DNA of 7,420 nt from Opitutia bacterium (GTDB taxonomy: Bacteria; Verrucomicrobiota; Verrucomicrobiia; Opitutales; Seribacteraceae): NCBI GenBank assembly GCA_018646565.1, contig JABGUO010000314.1, positions 1-7,420 on the forward strand, given 5' to 3'. The translations under genes and the position numbers were made by a program. Shown here in pieces: positions 1-6,248 of this stretch. The notes below the pieces were generated by a model that made no database searches, was not told where the DNA came from, and worked only from the letters and a program-made list of their open reading frames with translations. Every line of letters starts with the position of its first letter. The first letter of the stretch is position 1.

Positions 1-809
1 CCGGAGTCGGCGTAGCGTGCTATATCAAGCCAATGCCTGGAGAAATGTTCTCCATAATGCGGTGAAGCCATTAACTTCTTGGCATAAACAGACAAAGCAT
101 TATTCGATTTTTTAAACTCTTTCTCAAACTTACTGGCCTCGGTGGGCTTTGGTGGCAATCCGGTAAGTCCGAAGGAAAGGCGGCGGTATAATTCACGGGC
201 TGTGGCACCCGGTGCGTAATCCAGATCGAATTCCTTAAGTTTTCGATTCACAAACCAATCAACTGGATTTATGCCAGCGGGAACCTTCTCTACCTTGAGT
301 GGACGGTAAGCCCATAACTTTTCAGTCTCGTATCGGCGGTTCTGCCAGTCTTCGGAAAGTGCCTTCGATGTGACTACTTTCTCGCCCTCCGCATACTCTT
401 CCTGAATATCGGCAATCTGCTGGTCACTTGGCCAGGGTGCCCCATAATTAATCCAGTCACGAATCCACCCGGTCTCTTCATCGGTTAATTGATCAGTTTC
501 CTTAGGAGGCATCTCAAGGTCTTCTTCCACTCGGGTACTGAGAATGTAAAGATAACTTTTTTCTCCCTGCCCCGGGATCAGGACTTCATCTTCAAAGATT
601 TCTCCTCCCCGCAGCATCGATTCTCTACTCCGCATGTCAAAATCACTCTTAATCTTTTCCAGTTTATCACCATGACAAGCCATACACTTCTCAGCAAACA
701 GGGGTTTAAGCTTCAAAGAAAAGAGTTTCTCCCCTATTGAGGGTTCTACTGAATATGCAGAATTTGCGAAGAATAAGAAAACAATGAAATAGCGAAGGTT
801 CATACTCAT
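1..809 (-). CDS. PSD1 cytochrome c / DUF1549 protein, N-terminal part (runs off left edge)
   Basis: Visible are 269 residues from the ATG at 809-807; the rest lies beyond position 1. Residues 1-20 form a signal peptide (MSMNLRYFIVFLFFANSAYS), so the protein should be exported. A Planctomycete-type cytochrome c (PSD1) domain follows: CMACH at 42-46 is the haem c motif, and MPP at 100-102 is the conserved segment that probably supplies the axial methionine. DUF1549 begins near residue 181 and shows RRLSFGLTGLPP (209-220) and HWLDIARYADS (259-269), both family hallmarks. Full-length members usually also carry DUF1553 and reach 700-1000 residues, so most is missing here. The ATG overlaps the stop of the FecR-LamG gene as ATGA, implying translational coupling; a second ATG two codons in (803-801) is an alternative start. 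These proteins often lie next to ECF/FecR-LamG pairs in the PVC group. Their biochemical role is not established; a redox role in polymer breakdown is only a suggestion. Confidence 0.93.
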   Translation of the reverse strand, partial: MSMNLRYFIVFLFFANSAYSVEPSIGEKLFSLKLKPLFAEKCMACHGDKLEKIKSDFDMRSRESMLRGGEIFEDEVLIPGQGEKSYLYILSTRVEEDLEMPPKETDQLTDEETGWIRDWINYGAPWPSDQQIADIQEEYAEGEKVVTSKALSEDWQNRRYETEKLWAYRPLKVEKVPAGINPVDWFVNRKLKEFDLDYAPGATARELYRRLSFGLTGLPPKPTEASKFEKEFKKSNNALSVYAKKLMASPHYGEHFSRHWLDIARYADS

Positions 810-2410
810 CGATTTGGTTTCCCCATATTGTAGATATCTGCAATTTCATCTGAGGACAGAACGACTGAAAAAATACCAAACTCATCAATTCTTCCATTGA
901 GGCTACGGATTGAACCTTGATTTATCGGTTTACTCCAATTACCCAGATCGCTTTTTCCGATTCTAAGTTTCTCAATTGGCTTATGATGTTGGACTCCGTC
1001 GACCACCGTGATTTCTTTTCCATTAATATAGTTATGAACTTTGCCAGTGCCCTGTTCCACTGTCACTGCAAGAAGAAACCACTTGCCGCTATCTGCGGGT
1101 GTCCAAAAACTTTCAGAATAAAAACGCCTGTTATTTTCATACAGATCCACAACGCCTGTCGGGCTGGTTGAGAAATGAATGAAGCCCGTCTTTGATATTT
1201 GCCAATGAATCTCGTAGGGATCGAAGTGGTCTGTAAGAAATAAAGAATTCAGGGATCGGTCCAGTGCGTCGATCCTAACCCAGGCAAAAAGACTCAGGGC
1301 TTCCCATTTACCTTGAATGTCAAAACGGACCCTGTCCCCCTCGGAACGGAAATCCAGGGCTGGTTTTTTCGACCAACGGCCATGAGACACCCGAGCACCA
1401 ACTATTCCACCGTCACATTCACTGCCGAGTCCGTTTACGGCACGATTTTTTAATCGACGCGAGGAGGGACTTAGATTCTCAAAGTCATAGTAAGCAATCA
1501 ATCTTTGGTCTTTGGCGATTCTCTCACTCGATTCCTTCCATTCTAAATAATGTAAGTTCTCGGTATTTGCGGACGCAGATACCACATCACTTATATCAGG
1601 AAACCGATCGGGTCTGGCGGGGCTTTGTAGAATCGGATCCCCACCAGTTAAATTAGCCGCAAGACCCTCTGTCAGAAGAATTGGGGTGCCGGACTTACCA
1701 GTGATCCGAACTTCACCGTCAAAAACCAAAACGTCCGCTTTTCCTGTCTCGTAGTTCACTTCCAATCCAAAACTGGTTCCTAAATCCTCAAGCAATACCT
1801 CTTTTGCCAAAATCTCAAATCCTCGGGCAGCGGGTGGAACTTGAGCCTTGACCCTGCCATAATGGAGAACCGCTTTATTTTCGTTAATTAACTCGAATTT
1901 TGCTGGAGCCGAAAGACTGATTGCAGCCCCACCGTAAAAGTCTATCTGTGCAATTCCTTCAACAAGAGTTATAAGACTCGGCTCCAAAGGTGACCCAACC
2001 TGAAAATCCTCTTTTTTCCATTTAGCTCCTGCCTGTGCTGTTATGACTGCCACGCTTTGAACTGGTATGCCCAAATCAGGTGAATCGGTTTCGGGAAGAT
2101 CGGTTTTGGGTAACCAAGTAAGAATCAAAAACGAAAAAATACCAACTAATGCGGTGGCTGTAATCCAGCCCCAACCCCATCGATGAAGCCAAGATTCCTC
2201 CTGTTTTAATTCGCTGTCTTCTATCGGCGATTTGGATCCTTGCTCATAGTGAGCATCTTGCAAAGCTGCATCCATTCGAGCCGATTCGATGTACTCGCGC
2301 CGTGCATCGGGATTATCCTGCAGATAAGATTCGAGTCGTTTGAATTCTTCAATGGAAAGCATGTCATCCAAATGCTTTTGGACTAGTTTTTGTAATTCGC
2401 CGTCATTCAT
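806..2410 (-). CDS. FecR-domain membrane protein with C-terminal LamG domain, putative anti-sigma factor
   Basis: A 534-residue single-pass membrane protein. Residues 1-55 are cytoplasmic, charged and helical, like the N-terminal part of FecR-type anti-sigma factors, but lack the H-x3-C-x2-C zinc motif. Residues 83-100 (ITATALVGIFSFLILTWL) form the membrane segment. Residues 117-255 match a FecR domain, with GGAAISLSAPAKFEL near 160-174, LEDLGTSFGLEV at 207-218 and VLVFDGEVRI at 227-236. Residues 302-530 match a LamG/concanavalin A-like jelly roll (YYDFE at 307-311, WFLLAVT, INGK, GRIDEFGIF). The gene starts 30 nt after the ECF sigma gene and its TGA overlaps the next start, so it sits inside one transcription unit. 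By FecR family logic it would hold the upstream sigma factor and release it on an external cue, with LamG as the possible ligand-binding part. No TonB-dependent receptor, the usual FecR partner, is visible here. The sensing role is inference. Confidence 0.9.
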   Translation of the reverse strand: MNDGELQKLVQKHLDDMLSIEEFKRLESYLQDNPDARREYIESARMDAALQDAHYEQGSKSPIEDSELKQEESWLHRWGWGWITATALVGIFSFLILTWLPKTDLPETDSPDLGIPVQSVAVITAQAGAKWKKEDFQVGSPLEPSLITLVEGIAQIDFYGGAAISLSAPAKFELINENKAVLHYGRVKAQVPPAARGFEILAKEVLLEDLGTSFGLEVNYETGKADVLVFDGEVRITGKSGTPILLTEGLAANLTGGDPILQSPARPDRFPDISDVVSASANTENLHYLEWKESSERIAKDQRLIAYYDFENLSPSSRRLKNRAVNGLGSECDGGIVGARVSHGRWSKKPALDFRSEGDRVRFDIQGKWEALSLFAWVRIDALDRSLNSLFLTDHFDPYEIHWQISKTGFIHFSTSPTGVVDLYENNRRFYSESFWTPADSGKWFLLAVTVEQGTGKVHNYINGKEITVVDGVQHHKPIEKLRIGKSDLGNWSKPINQGSIRSLNGRIDEFGIFSVVLSSDEIADIYNMGKPNR

Positions 2411-2421
2411 TTTAACTTTGC

Positions 2422-2437
2422 TTTCATCTGGATGAAA
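2422..2437. repeat. Short palindrome in the sigma/FecR intercistronic gap
   Basis: TTTCATC and GATGAAA form a perfect 7-bp inverted repeat separated by 2 nt, within the 30-nt gap between the ECF stop and the FecR start. As RNA it could fold with a 4-nt loop and 6 bp, about 10 nt before the FecR ATG. No T-tract follows, so it is not a terminator. It could tune translation of the second gene or bind a dimeric protein, or it may be chance. Confidence 0.35.
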
Positions 2438-2440
2438 AAG

Positions 2441-2965
2441 TCATGCCGGGGGCAGTCGAGCTTCAACGCAGGATTTGAGTTTCTTTCGTATTCGGTCGAT
2501 CATCTTGTAAAGAGAAGTTGCGGATTTTCCAATTTCTTCAGCTATCTGCTTAATGGTCTTTTCGCCTTGATAAACCAACTGGATTAGTTGTCTCGATCTT
2601 TGAGGTAACCGGTCGATACAAAGTTGAAGCGCTTCAGTATAATCTTTGCTTGATAATTCGCCCTCCAAGTCCTCGCTGGATTCAGCCAGAAGATCGATTA
2701 GATCTTCGTTAAAAACCAACCGGTCTCTGCTCATTTTTCGGCGATATTTCAAGACTTCAAAACGAGCAATACCCCGGGCCCATTTCATGAAGTCAGAACC
2801 GACCTCAAACTTATCCCATTTTCTCCACATGATAACAGCTACTGCCTGAGATATCTCCTCGGTAGCATTCCAATCCATACCAGTGGAACGGACAAACGAA
2901 CGGATGTGCCGTTCATTTGTAGCTAAGAGCTTTACGAAAAGTTTATCTGTATTTGAATGGGACAA
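2441..2965 (-). CDS. ECF-family RNA polymerase sigma factor (Rhodopirellula/Verrucomicrobium type)
   Basis: A 174-residue sigma-70 family protein with only regions 2 and 4, as in ECF factors. Region 2 covers about residues 10-80, with EEISQAVAVIMWRKWDKF (36-53) and the basic WARGIARFEVLKYRRK (62-77) that would recognise the -10 element. Region 4 covers about 112-165: CIDRLPQRSRQLIQLVY, then the helix-turn-helix IKQIAEEIGKSATSLYKMIDRIRKKL for the -35 element. The start is TTG at 2965-2963; a TAA lies four codons upstream in frame and the first in-frame ATG is at residue 30, inside region 2, so TTG is the only start giving a full domain. The Shine-Dalgarno is weak (GTAAAG). The gene lies 30 nt after the oxidoreductase stop and 30 nt before FecR-LamG, its probable anti-sigma partner. 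Many such ECF genes are autoregulated, but no matching promoter could be defined here. Confidence 0.93.
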   Translation of the reverse strand: MSHSNTDKLFVKLLATNERHIRSFVRSTGMDWNATEEISQAVAVIMWRKWDKFEVGSDFMKWARGIARFEVLKYRRKMSRDRLVFNEDLIDLLAESSEDLEGELSSKDYTEALQLCIDRLPQRSRQLIQLVYQGEKTIKQIAEEIGKSATSLYKMIDRIRKKLKSCVEARLPPA

Positions 2966-2977
2966 AGACTTTACTGT

Positions 2978-2993
2978 TTAAAAATATTTTTAA
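2978..2993. repeat. 16-bp A/T-only perfect palindrome upstream of the ECF gene
   Basis: TTAAAAATATTTTTAA reads identically on both strands and fills most of the 30-nt gap between the oxidoreductase stop and the TTG start of the sigma gene. It lies 13 nt before the start codon. It could be a -10 region, an operator half, or the AT-rich flank of a weak terminator. Runs of A and T make such palindromes common by chance, so the meaning is open. Confidence 0.3.
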
Positions 2994-2995
2994 TT

Positions 2996-4198
2996 TTAGC
3001 TGGTGGAAATAAGTGATCCGCCGGCGCTGGCTGATTTATAAATTCTCTCGATAATTTGGATATCCCGCAAGCCCATCTCACCGGACGCCTTAAAATTTTT
3101 CTCTCCCCTTTTAATAGACTGGGCAAATTCGTCTAACAGCACCCCCTGCTGGAGGGTTTGTTCCAATTTGATTTCTTTTCGACCATGAAAGAGAGTCTTC
3201 GGGTTTGGTTTACCAGCTCCGGATTGGCCGTATGCACTACCCCATCCTTTGTCGTTACGGGGGCCCCCTTTTATCTCGACCGAACCTCGATCTCCCAGTG
3301 TGATGCACTGATGATGGCTATGGCTGTAACTTGCCCTGCAGATCGCTTGAAAGCCATCGTCGAAAAGTAGTTCATAACTCATTGTTTCTTCTATCCCATC
3401 AGGAAAGATATCGGGATGCACTTTACTGCTCATTCCACGAACAGATGAAGGTGTTCGCCCGCTAAGGTAGCAGGCAGCCTGTATAGGGTAAACACCCGTA
3501 TCGAAGAGTGCACCACCACCTGCCATCTTGGGATCGAGTAACCATTTTTTAATTTTGTCTTTATTGGGGCCCTGCAAACCTCTTGCATACCCCCAGGAAA
3601 ACTCGTAATTACCGGAGGAAATTTGGCCAAACTTATCGTTGCTGATAATTTCAGTAGCTTTGACATGGTGGGGCTCCCATTGCAGGCGATAATTCACTCC
3701 AAGTAGCACTCCTGCCTTCTTTGCTGAAGCGATCATCGCTTCACATTCACCGCTCGAGATTGCCATCGGTTTTTCAACCATTACATGCTTACCGGCTTGA
3801 GCACACTTGATTGCATACTCGGCATGCATGGCATTTGGCAGGGCGATGTGAACCATATCGATTCGATCATCCTCAGCCAGACGATCAATCTGATCGTATC
3901 CGTAAACTGCATCTTTCGGGAATTGGTATTGGCGACTCCATTCCTCACCTTTTTGCTTACTGCCCGTAACCACGCCAGCCAATCTTACATGAGCACAACT
4001 CGATACTTCTGGGGCAATACACCCGGTTGCATAACCACCCAGACCGACAATCGCGAGACCCAGCTTCTTACTTTTACTGGATGCTGCTTTGGTAATCAAA
4101 GGCCCTGATTGCAAAGCCATAATAGCTGCCAGACCTTTTACAAAAGTACGTCGTTGGAAATTTGATTCAGAATGAGGAAACTGTAAATTATTTTTCAT
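2996..4198 (-). CDS. Tat-exported Gfo/Idh/MocA oxidoreductase, glucose-fructose oxidoreductase-like
   Basis: Residue numbers count from a possible TTG start at 4207; the ATG at 4198 is residue 4 and is preferred here. The N-terminus carries a twin-arginine signal, QRRTFVKGLAAIMALQSG (18-35), so the enzyme should be exported folded with its cofactor. The Rossmann domain shows IVGLGGYATG (53-62) for NAD(P) binding and VEKPMA (144-149) with the conserved lysine K146. The C-terminal domain has GGGALFDTGVYP (230-241). K146, D236 and Y240 line up with the catalytic Lys-Asp-Tyr set of Zymomonas glucose-fructose oxidoreductase. At about 400 residues the length is normal. The likely reaction is oxidation of a pyranose to a lactone with a tightly bound nicotinamide; the actual sugar is unknown. 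GGGAG lies 4 nt before the TTG but 13 nt before the ATG, so the start stays uncertain. Neighbouring lactonase and sigma genes suggest a co-regulated saccharide locus. Confidence 0.9.
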   Translation of the reverse strand: MKNNLQFPHSESNFQRRTFVKGLAAIMALQSGPLITKAASSKSKKLGLAIVGLGGYATGCIAPEVSSCAHVRLAGVVTGSKQKGEEWSRQYQFPKDAVYGYDQIDRLAEDDRIDMVHIALPNAMHAEYAIKCAQAGKHVMVEKPMAISSGECEAMIASAKKAGVLLGVNYRLQWEPHHVKATEIISNDKFGQISSGNYEFSWGYARGLQGPNKDKIKKWLLDPKMAGGGALFDTGVYPIQAACYLSGRTPSSVRGMSSKVHPDIFPDGIEETMSYELLFDDGFQAICRASYSHSHHQCITLGDRGSVEIKGGPRNDKGWGSAYGQSGAGKPNPKTLFHGRKEIKLEQTLQQGVLLDEFAQSIKRGEKNFKASGEMGLRDIQIIERIYKSASAGGSLISTS

Positions 4199-4305
4199 TT
4201 CAAACAATATACTCCCGGTTGGTCTGCAGATTGCCCATAAAAAATAATTGTTGGAAGAAATTTAGACTCTTGTGGTAACACTTCCGCACTATCAATTCTG
4301 CTGCA
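4199..4305 (-). promoter_or_regulatory. Leader between hydrolase-lactonase and oxidoreductase genes, with a 12-aa uORF
   Basis: This gap of about 100 nt contains a minus-strand mini-ORF at 4200-4238 (MGNLQTNREYIV) whose TGA ends 1 nt before the ATG at 4198. It also contains CGGGAGT 12-13 nt before that ATG, the same string at nearly the same distance as in front of the hydrolase-lactonase gene. No convincing -35/-10 pair was found. The gap may hold a secondary promoter or simply a translation leader; a chance mini-ORF is quite possible. Confidence 0.3.
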
Positions 4306-4315
4306 TTAGAATTGA
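4292..4315. repeat. Inverted repeat spanning the hydrolase-lactonase stop codon
   Basis: TCAATTCT and AGAATTGA form a perfect 8-bp inverted repeat around the loop GCTGCATT. On the minus strand the left arm holds the final Phe-Gln-Phe codons and the TAA begins at the loop edge. The stem is AT-rich and no U-tract follows, so it is a poor rho-independent terminator. It might protect a 3' end or attenuate read-through into the oxidoreductase gene. Confidence 0.35.
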
Positions 4316-6069
4316 AACTTGGCAACATATGCAAAACTCATTGTAGTCACTGCCACCCAATGGAAGTCACCACTATCATCATTCATAAAGTCGATCGATG
4401 ACGCTCGCTCGGGTAACGCAAGATGTGCTATAGACTTACCGCTTGGAGAGATAATAGATACCCCTTCTTTACCCGCTACCCATAGGTTGTTGTTGGGATC
4501 CATGGAAACCCCATCCAGACCTTTGGGAAAGGTGGCCACGAGCTCAGGAGTATCAGAAATAAGTTCGCATTCATCATTCAAAGCAAAACGGAAGAGTTTT
4601 CTTTGCTTTGAATCGCCAATGAAAAGGCTTTTTCCTGTCCGATCAAAGGCGATGCCATTTGGTAGCTGCAGGGTTTTAATCGGAGCGGTTAATTGTTTTG
4701 TTGTTGGATCATATCTAAGCACATACTGACCGGGTAATTCCTGACTTTCCATAGGTCTAATCCGGAATAGATAATTTGGATCGGTAATCCAAACGCTTTT
4801 ATCACGCGGATGGATCCGCAAGTCGTTCGGGCGATTGATTCGTTTATTCCCCAGTCGATCCGCGAGTATTTCGTTCACCTCACCCCGTGCTGATAAGGAA
4901 ACGAGTTGTCGTGTAGTCTGTGCAACTGCGTAAAAGCCCTCTTCCCCTGTTCCCTTTGGTCGCACAGCACTAATTTCGGGCGTCGATTCGACCCAAAGTC
5001 GAAGTCCTCGTTTTTCGTTCCAGCGATACAATAAACCATCATGATGGGCAGCAAAGATTAGTTCAATTTGGACCGGAGCATTGAGTCCACCGGGAAACCG
5101 GACCCACTGGGCACCCTCACATCCGTTATAACTCCCCCCCAGTCTTGTCCAATTCTCACTTATCGACTTGGGTGAGTCTTCAGGTAGATTAGTTTGAATT
5201 TGGAGTGGGATGGCTCCATCTTTACCCTTGCCAAGATAAACTTCAAAAAAATTGTCGAGTGCTTGGATTGCAACTTGACGGTGCTCGTCAGCCCTTAGTA
5301 ATCCATGAGGAGCTCCTGGGATTTCAGTTAAACCAGTAGGGACTCCGAGACGAAATGCCTGATGACGAAAAGCATTAGCACGGGTCGACGGTTGATCGTA
5401 TTCCCCGCAGATGATGGCGATGGGTGGATCATCGGGTGAAAGATGAGCGATTGGGGACTGGCTCGCGTAGTTCTCAGGAACATCGTGATAGAACCCCCCC
5501 ATGAATTTTGACCAGTTTAAGACTGTTGAATTTTGGATATGCGGGGAGGTCAGATCCGTCTGTGCCCCCATGCCGACGGCTGCATTCGGCCGGGCTATTG
5601 GATCGACCCCATTAAAAGTTGCTGCCATCACCGCTAGATACCCCCCGGCGGAAGAGCCCGTCACTCCGATCTTTGACGGATCGATACCATACTCATTGGC
5701 ATTTTCTCGAAGAAAACGGATTGCTGCAAATACATCATTTAACTGAGCCGGAGCAGGTGCAACATCCGTCAGACGATAATTAGAGGACACCGCAACATAG
5801 CCCCGGGCGACTAAATCTTCGGCAAGGGGATGCATAAACTTCTTTGAACCCTTTGCCCAAAACCCTCCATGCAGACACAAAACTGCGGGTCTTTTCTTAC
5901 TGTCACTCGGTCGGAATACATCGAGCACTAGTTCTCCTGTAGGGTGCGACGCGAAGGCAAGATCTTCCCATTTTTTAACTGGCAAATGGGAATTCTCTTC
6001 TGCGTTTCCATTTAAATATGCCAAAACGCTTAAAAGCGAAAATATAATACGATCAAAATTTCTTTTCAT
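4306..6069 (-). CDS. Secreted alpha/beta-hydrolase (acyl esterase) fused to SMP-30/gluconolactonase-like propeller
   Basis: Numbering uses a possible TTG start at 6090; the preferred ATG at 6069 is residue 8, because MKRNFDRIIFSLLSVLAYL plus NGNA is a normal signal peptide from there. The first half (about 35-285) is an alpha/beta-hydrolase of the acetyl-xylan/feruloyl esterase-like group: HGG 74-76 (oxyanion hole), GSSAGG 145-150 with nucleophile S147, probable acid D232 in GEYDQ, and H262 in GAPHG. The second half (about 315-594) is a six-bladed SMP-30-like propeller: E325 in CEGAQW, N422 in RPNDL, N478 in LPNGI and D526 in LDGVSMD match the metal and substrate ligands of gluconolactonases. 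Both halves look catalytically complete. The protein would act outside the cytoplasm, removing acyl groups and opening a sugar lactone. The next gene downstream encodes a lactone-producing type of oxidoreductase. A distant CGGGAG (12 nt) is the only Shine-Dalgarno candidate for the ATG. Confidence 0.9.
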   Translation of the reverse strand: MKRNFDRIIFSLLSVLAYLNGNAEENSHLPVKKWEDLAFASHPTGELVLDVFRPSDSKKRPAVLCLHGGFWAKGSKKFMHPLAEDLVARGYVAVSSNYRLTDVAPAPAQLNDVFAAIRFLRENANEYGIDPSKIGVTGSSAGGYLAVMAATFNGVDPIARPNAAVGMGAQTDLTSPHIQNSTVLNWSKFMGGFYHDVPENYASQSPIAHLSPDDPPIAIICGEYDQPSTRANAFRHQAFRLGVPTGLTEIPGAPHGLLRADEHRQVAIQALDNFFEVYLGKGKDGAIPLQIQTNLPEDSPKSISENWTRLGGSYNGCEGAQWVRFPGGLNAPVQIELIFAAHHDGLLYRWNEKRGLRLWVESTPEISAVRPKGTGEEGFYAVAQTTRQLVSLSARGEVNEILADRLGNKRINRPNDLRIHPRDKSVWITDPNYLFRIRPMESQELPGQYVLRYDPTTKQLTAPIKTLQLPNGIAFDRTGKSLFIGDSKQRKLFRFALNDECELISDTPELVATFPKGLDGVSMDPNNNLWVAGKEGVSIISPSGKSIAHLALPERASSIDFMNDDSGDFHWVAVTTMSFAYVAKFQF

Positions 6070-6127
6070 TCTAATGTTAAACTCCCGCAATCTATTGTAT
6101 TGCCCAAAGAATTTCTTTTCATTCTAA
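6057..6127. repeat. 18-nt direct repeat duplicating the hydrolase-lactonase start region
   Basis: AATTTCTTTTCATTCTAA occurs at 6057-6074 and again, perfectly, at 6110-6127, with starts 53 nt apart. On the minus strand each copy reads TTAGAATGAAAAGAAATT and contains an ATG followed by Lys-Arg-Asn codons. The left copy holds the preferred start of the hydrolase-lactonase gene; the right copy opens the 18-aa leader ORF. The sequence between the copies is not repeated. Confidence 0.7.
6066..6122 (-). CDS. Possible 18-aa leader ORF overlapping the hydrolase-lactonase start
   Basis: The ATG at 6122-6120 opens an 18-codon ORF (MKRNSLGNTIDCGSLTLE) whose TGA overlaps the ATG at 6069 as ATGA, the arrangement used for translational coupling. 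Its first four residues, MKRN, are the same as those of the downstream protein because the ATG region is duplicated. It lacks a clear Shine-Dalgarno. It could be a leader peptide, a relic of a start-site duplication, or noise. Confidence 0.25.
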   Translation of the reverse strand: MKRNSLGNTIDCGSLTLE

Positions 6128-6248
6128 AAGTCTTTTTCGAATAAGTTGCCACGTGTTAAGTCCTCGCTTAGACCACGTCATCTTTCGAAAATTCTTTCTG
6201 GCATGTGACAGATCGGACTAAAAACCTATATCTTGATCCTTGGATTGC
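6128..6248 (-). promoter_or_regulatory. Intergenic region upstream of the hydrolase-lactonase transcription unit
   Basis: This non-coding stretch between the rhodanese stop and the duplicated start region is the most likely place for a promoter driving the hydrolase, oxidoreductase and perhaps the sigma block. It holds a CACGTG palindrome near 6151-6156 and two TTCGAA sites near 6136 and 6195. No clear sigma-70 consensus pair and no hairpin followed by a T-tract was seen, so a promoter is inferred from position only. Confidence 0.25.

Noticed and set aside
489..740. Plus-strand frame of 83 codons opposite the PSD1 domain
   Set aside because: It covers the CMACH and MPP coding region in antisense; the minus-strand reading explains the sequence fully.
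917..1171. Plus-strand open frame of 84 codons inside the FecR-LamG gene
   Set aside because: It lies wholly antisense to the LamG-coding part, shows no recognisable domain, and the opposite strand clearly encodes a conserved fold.
4205..4207. TTG at 4207 as the oxidoreductase start
   Set aside because: Not excluded: GGGAG is 4 nt upstream. The ATG three codons later gives a normal Tat signal and the gene before it has the same GGGAG-to-ATG layout, so the ATG was preferred with low certainty.
4319..4729. Plus-strand open frame of 136 codons
   Set aside because: Antisense to the propeller-coding region, whose SMP-30 motifs are unambiguous; the antisense peptide has low-complexity composition and no motif.
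6128..6248. Rho-independent terminator after the rhodanese gene
   Set aside because: The TTCGAA and CACGTG palindromes are short, and no GC-rich stem followed by a T-tract exists on the minus strand.
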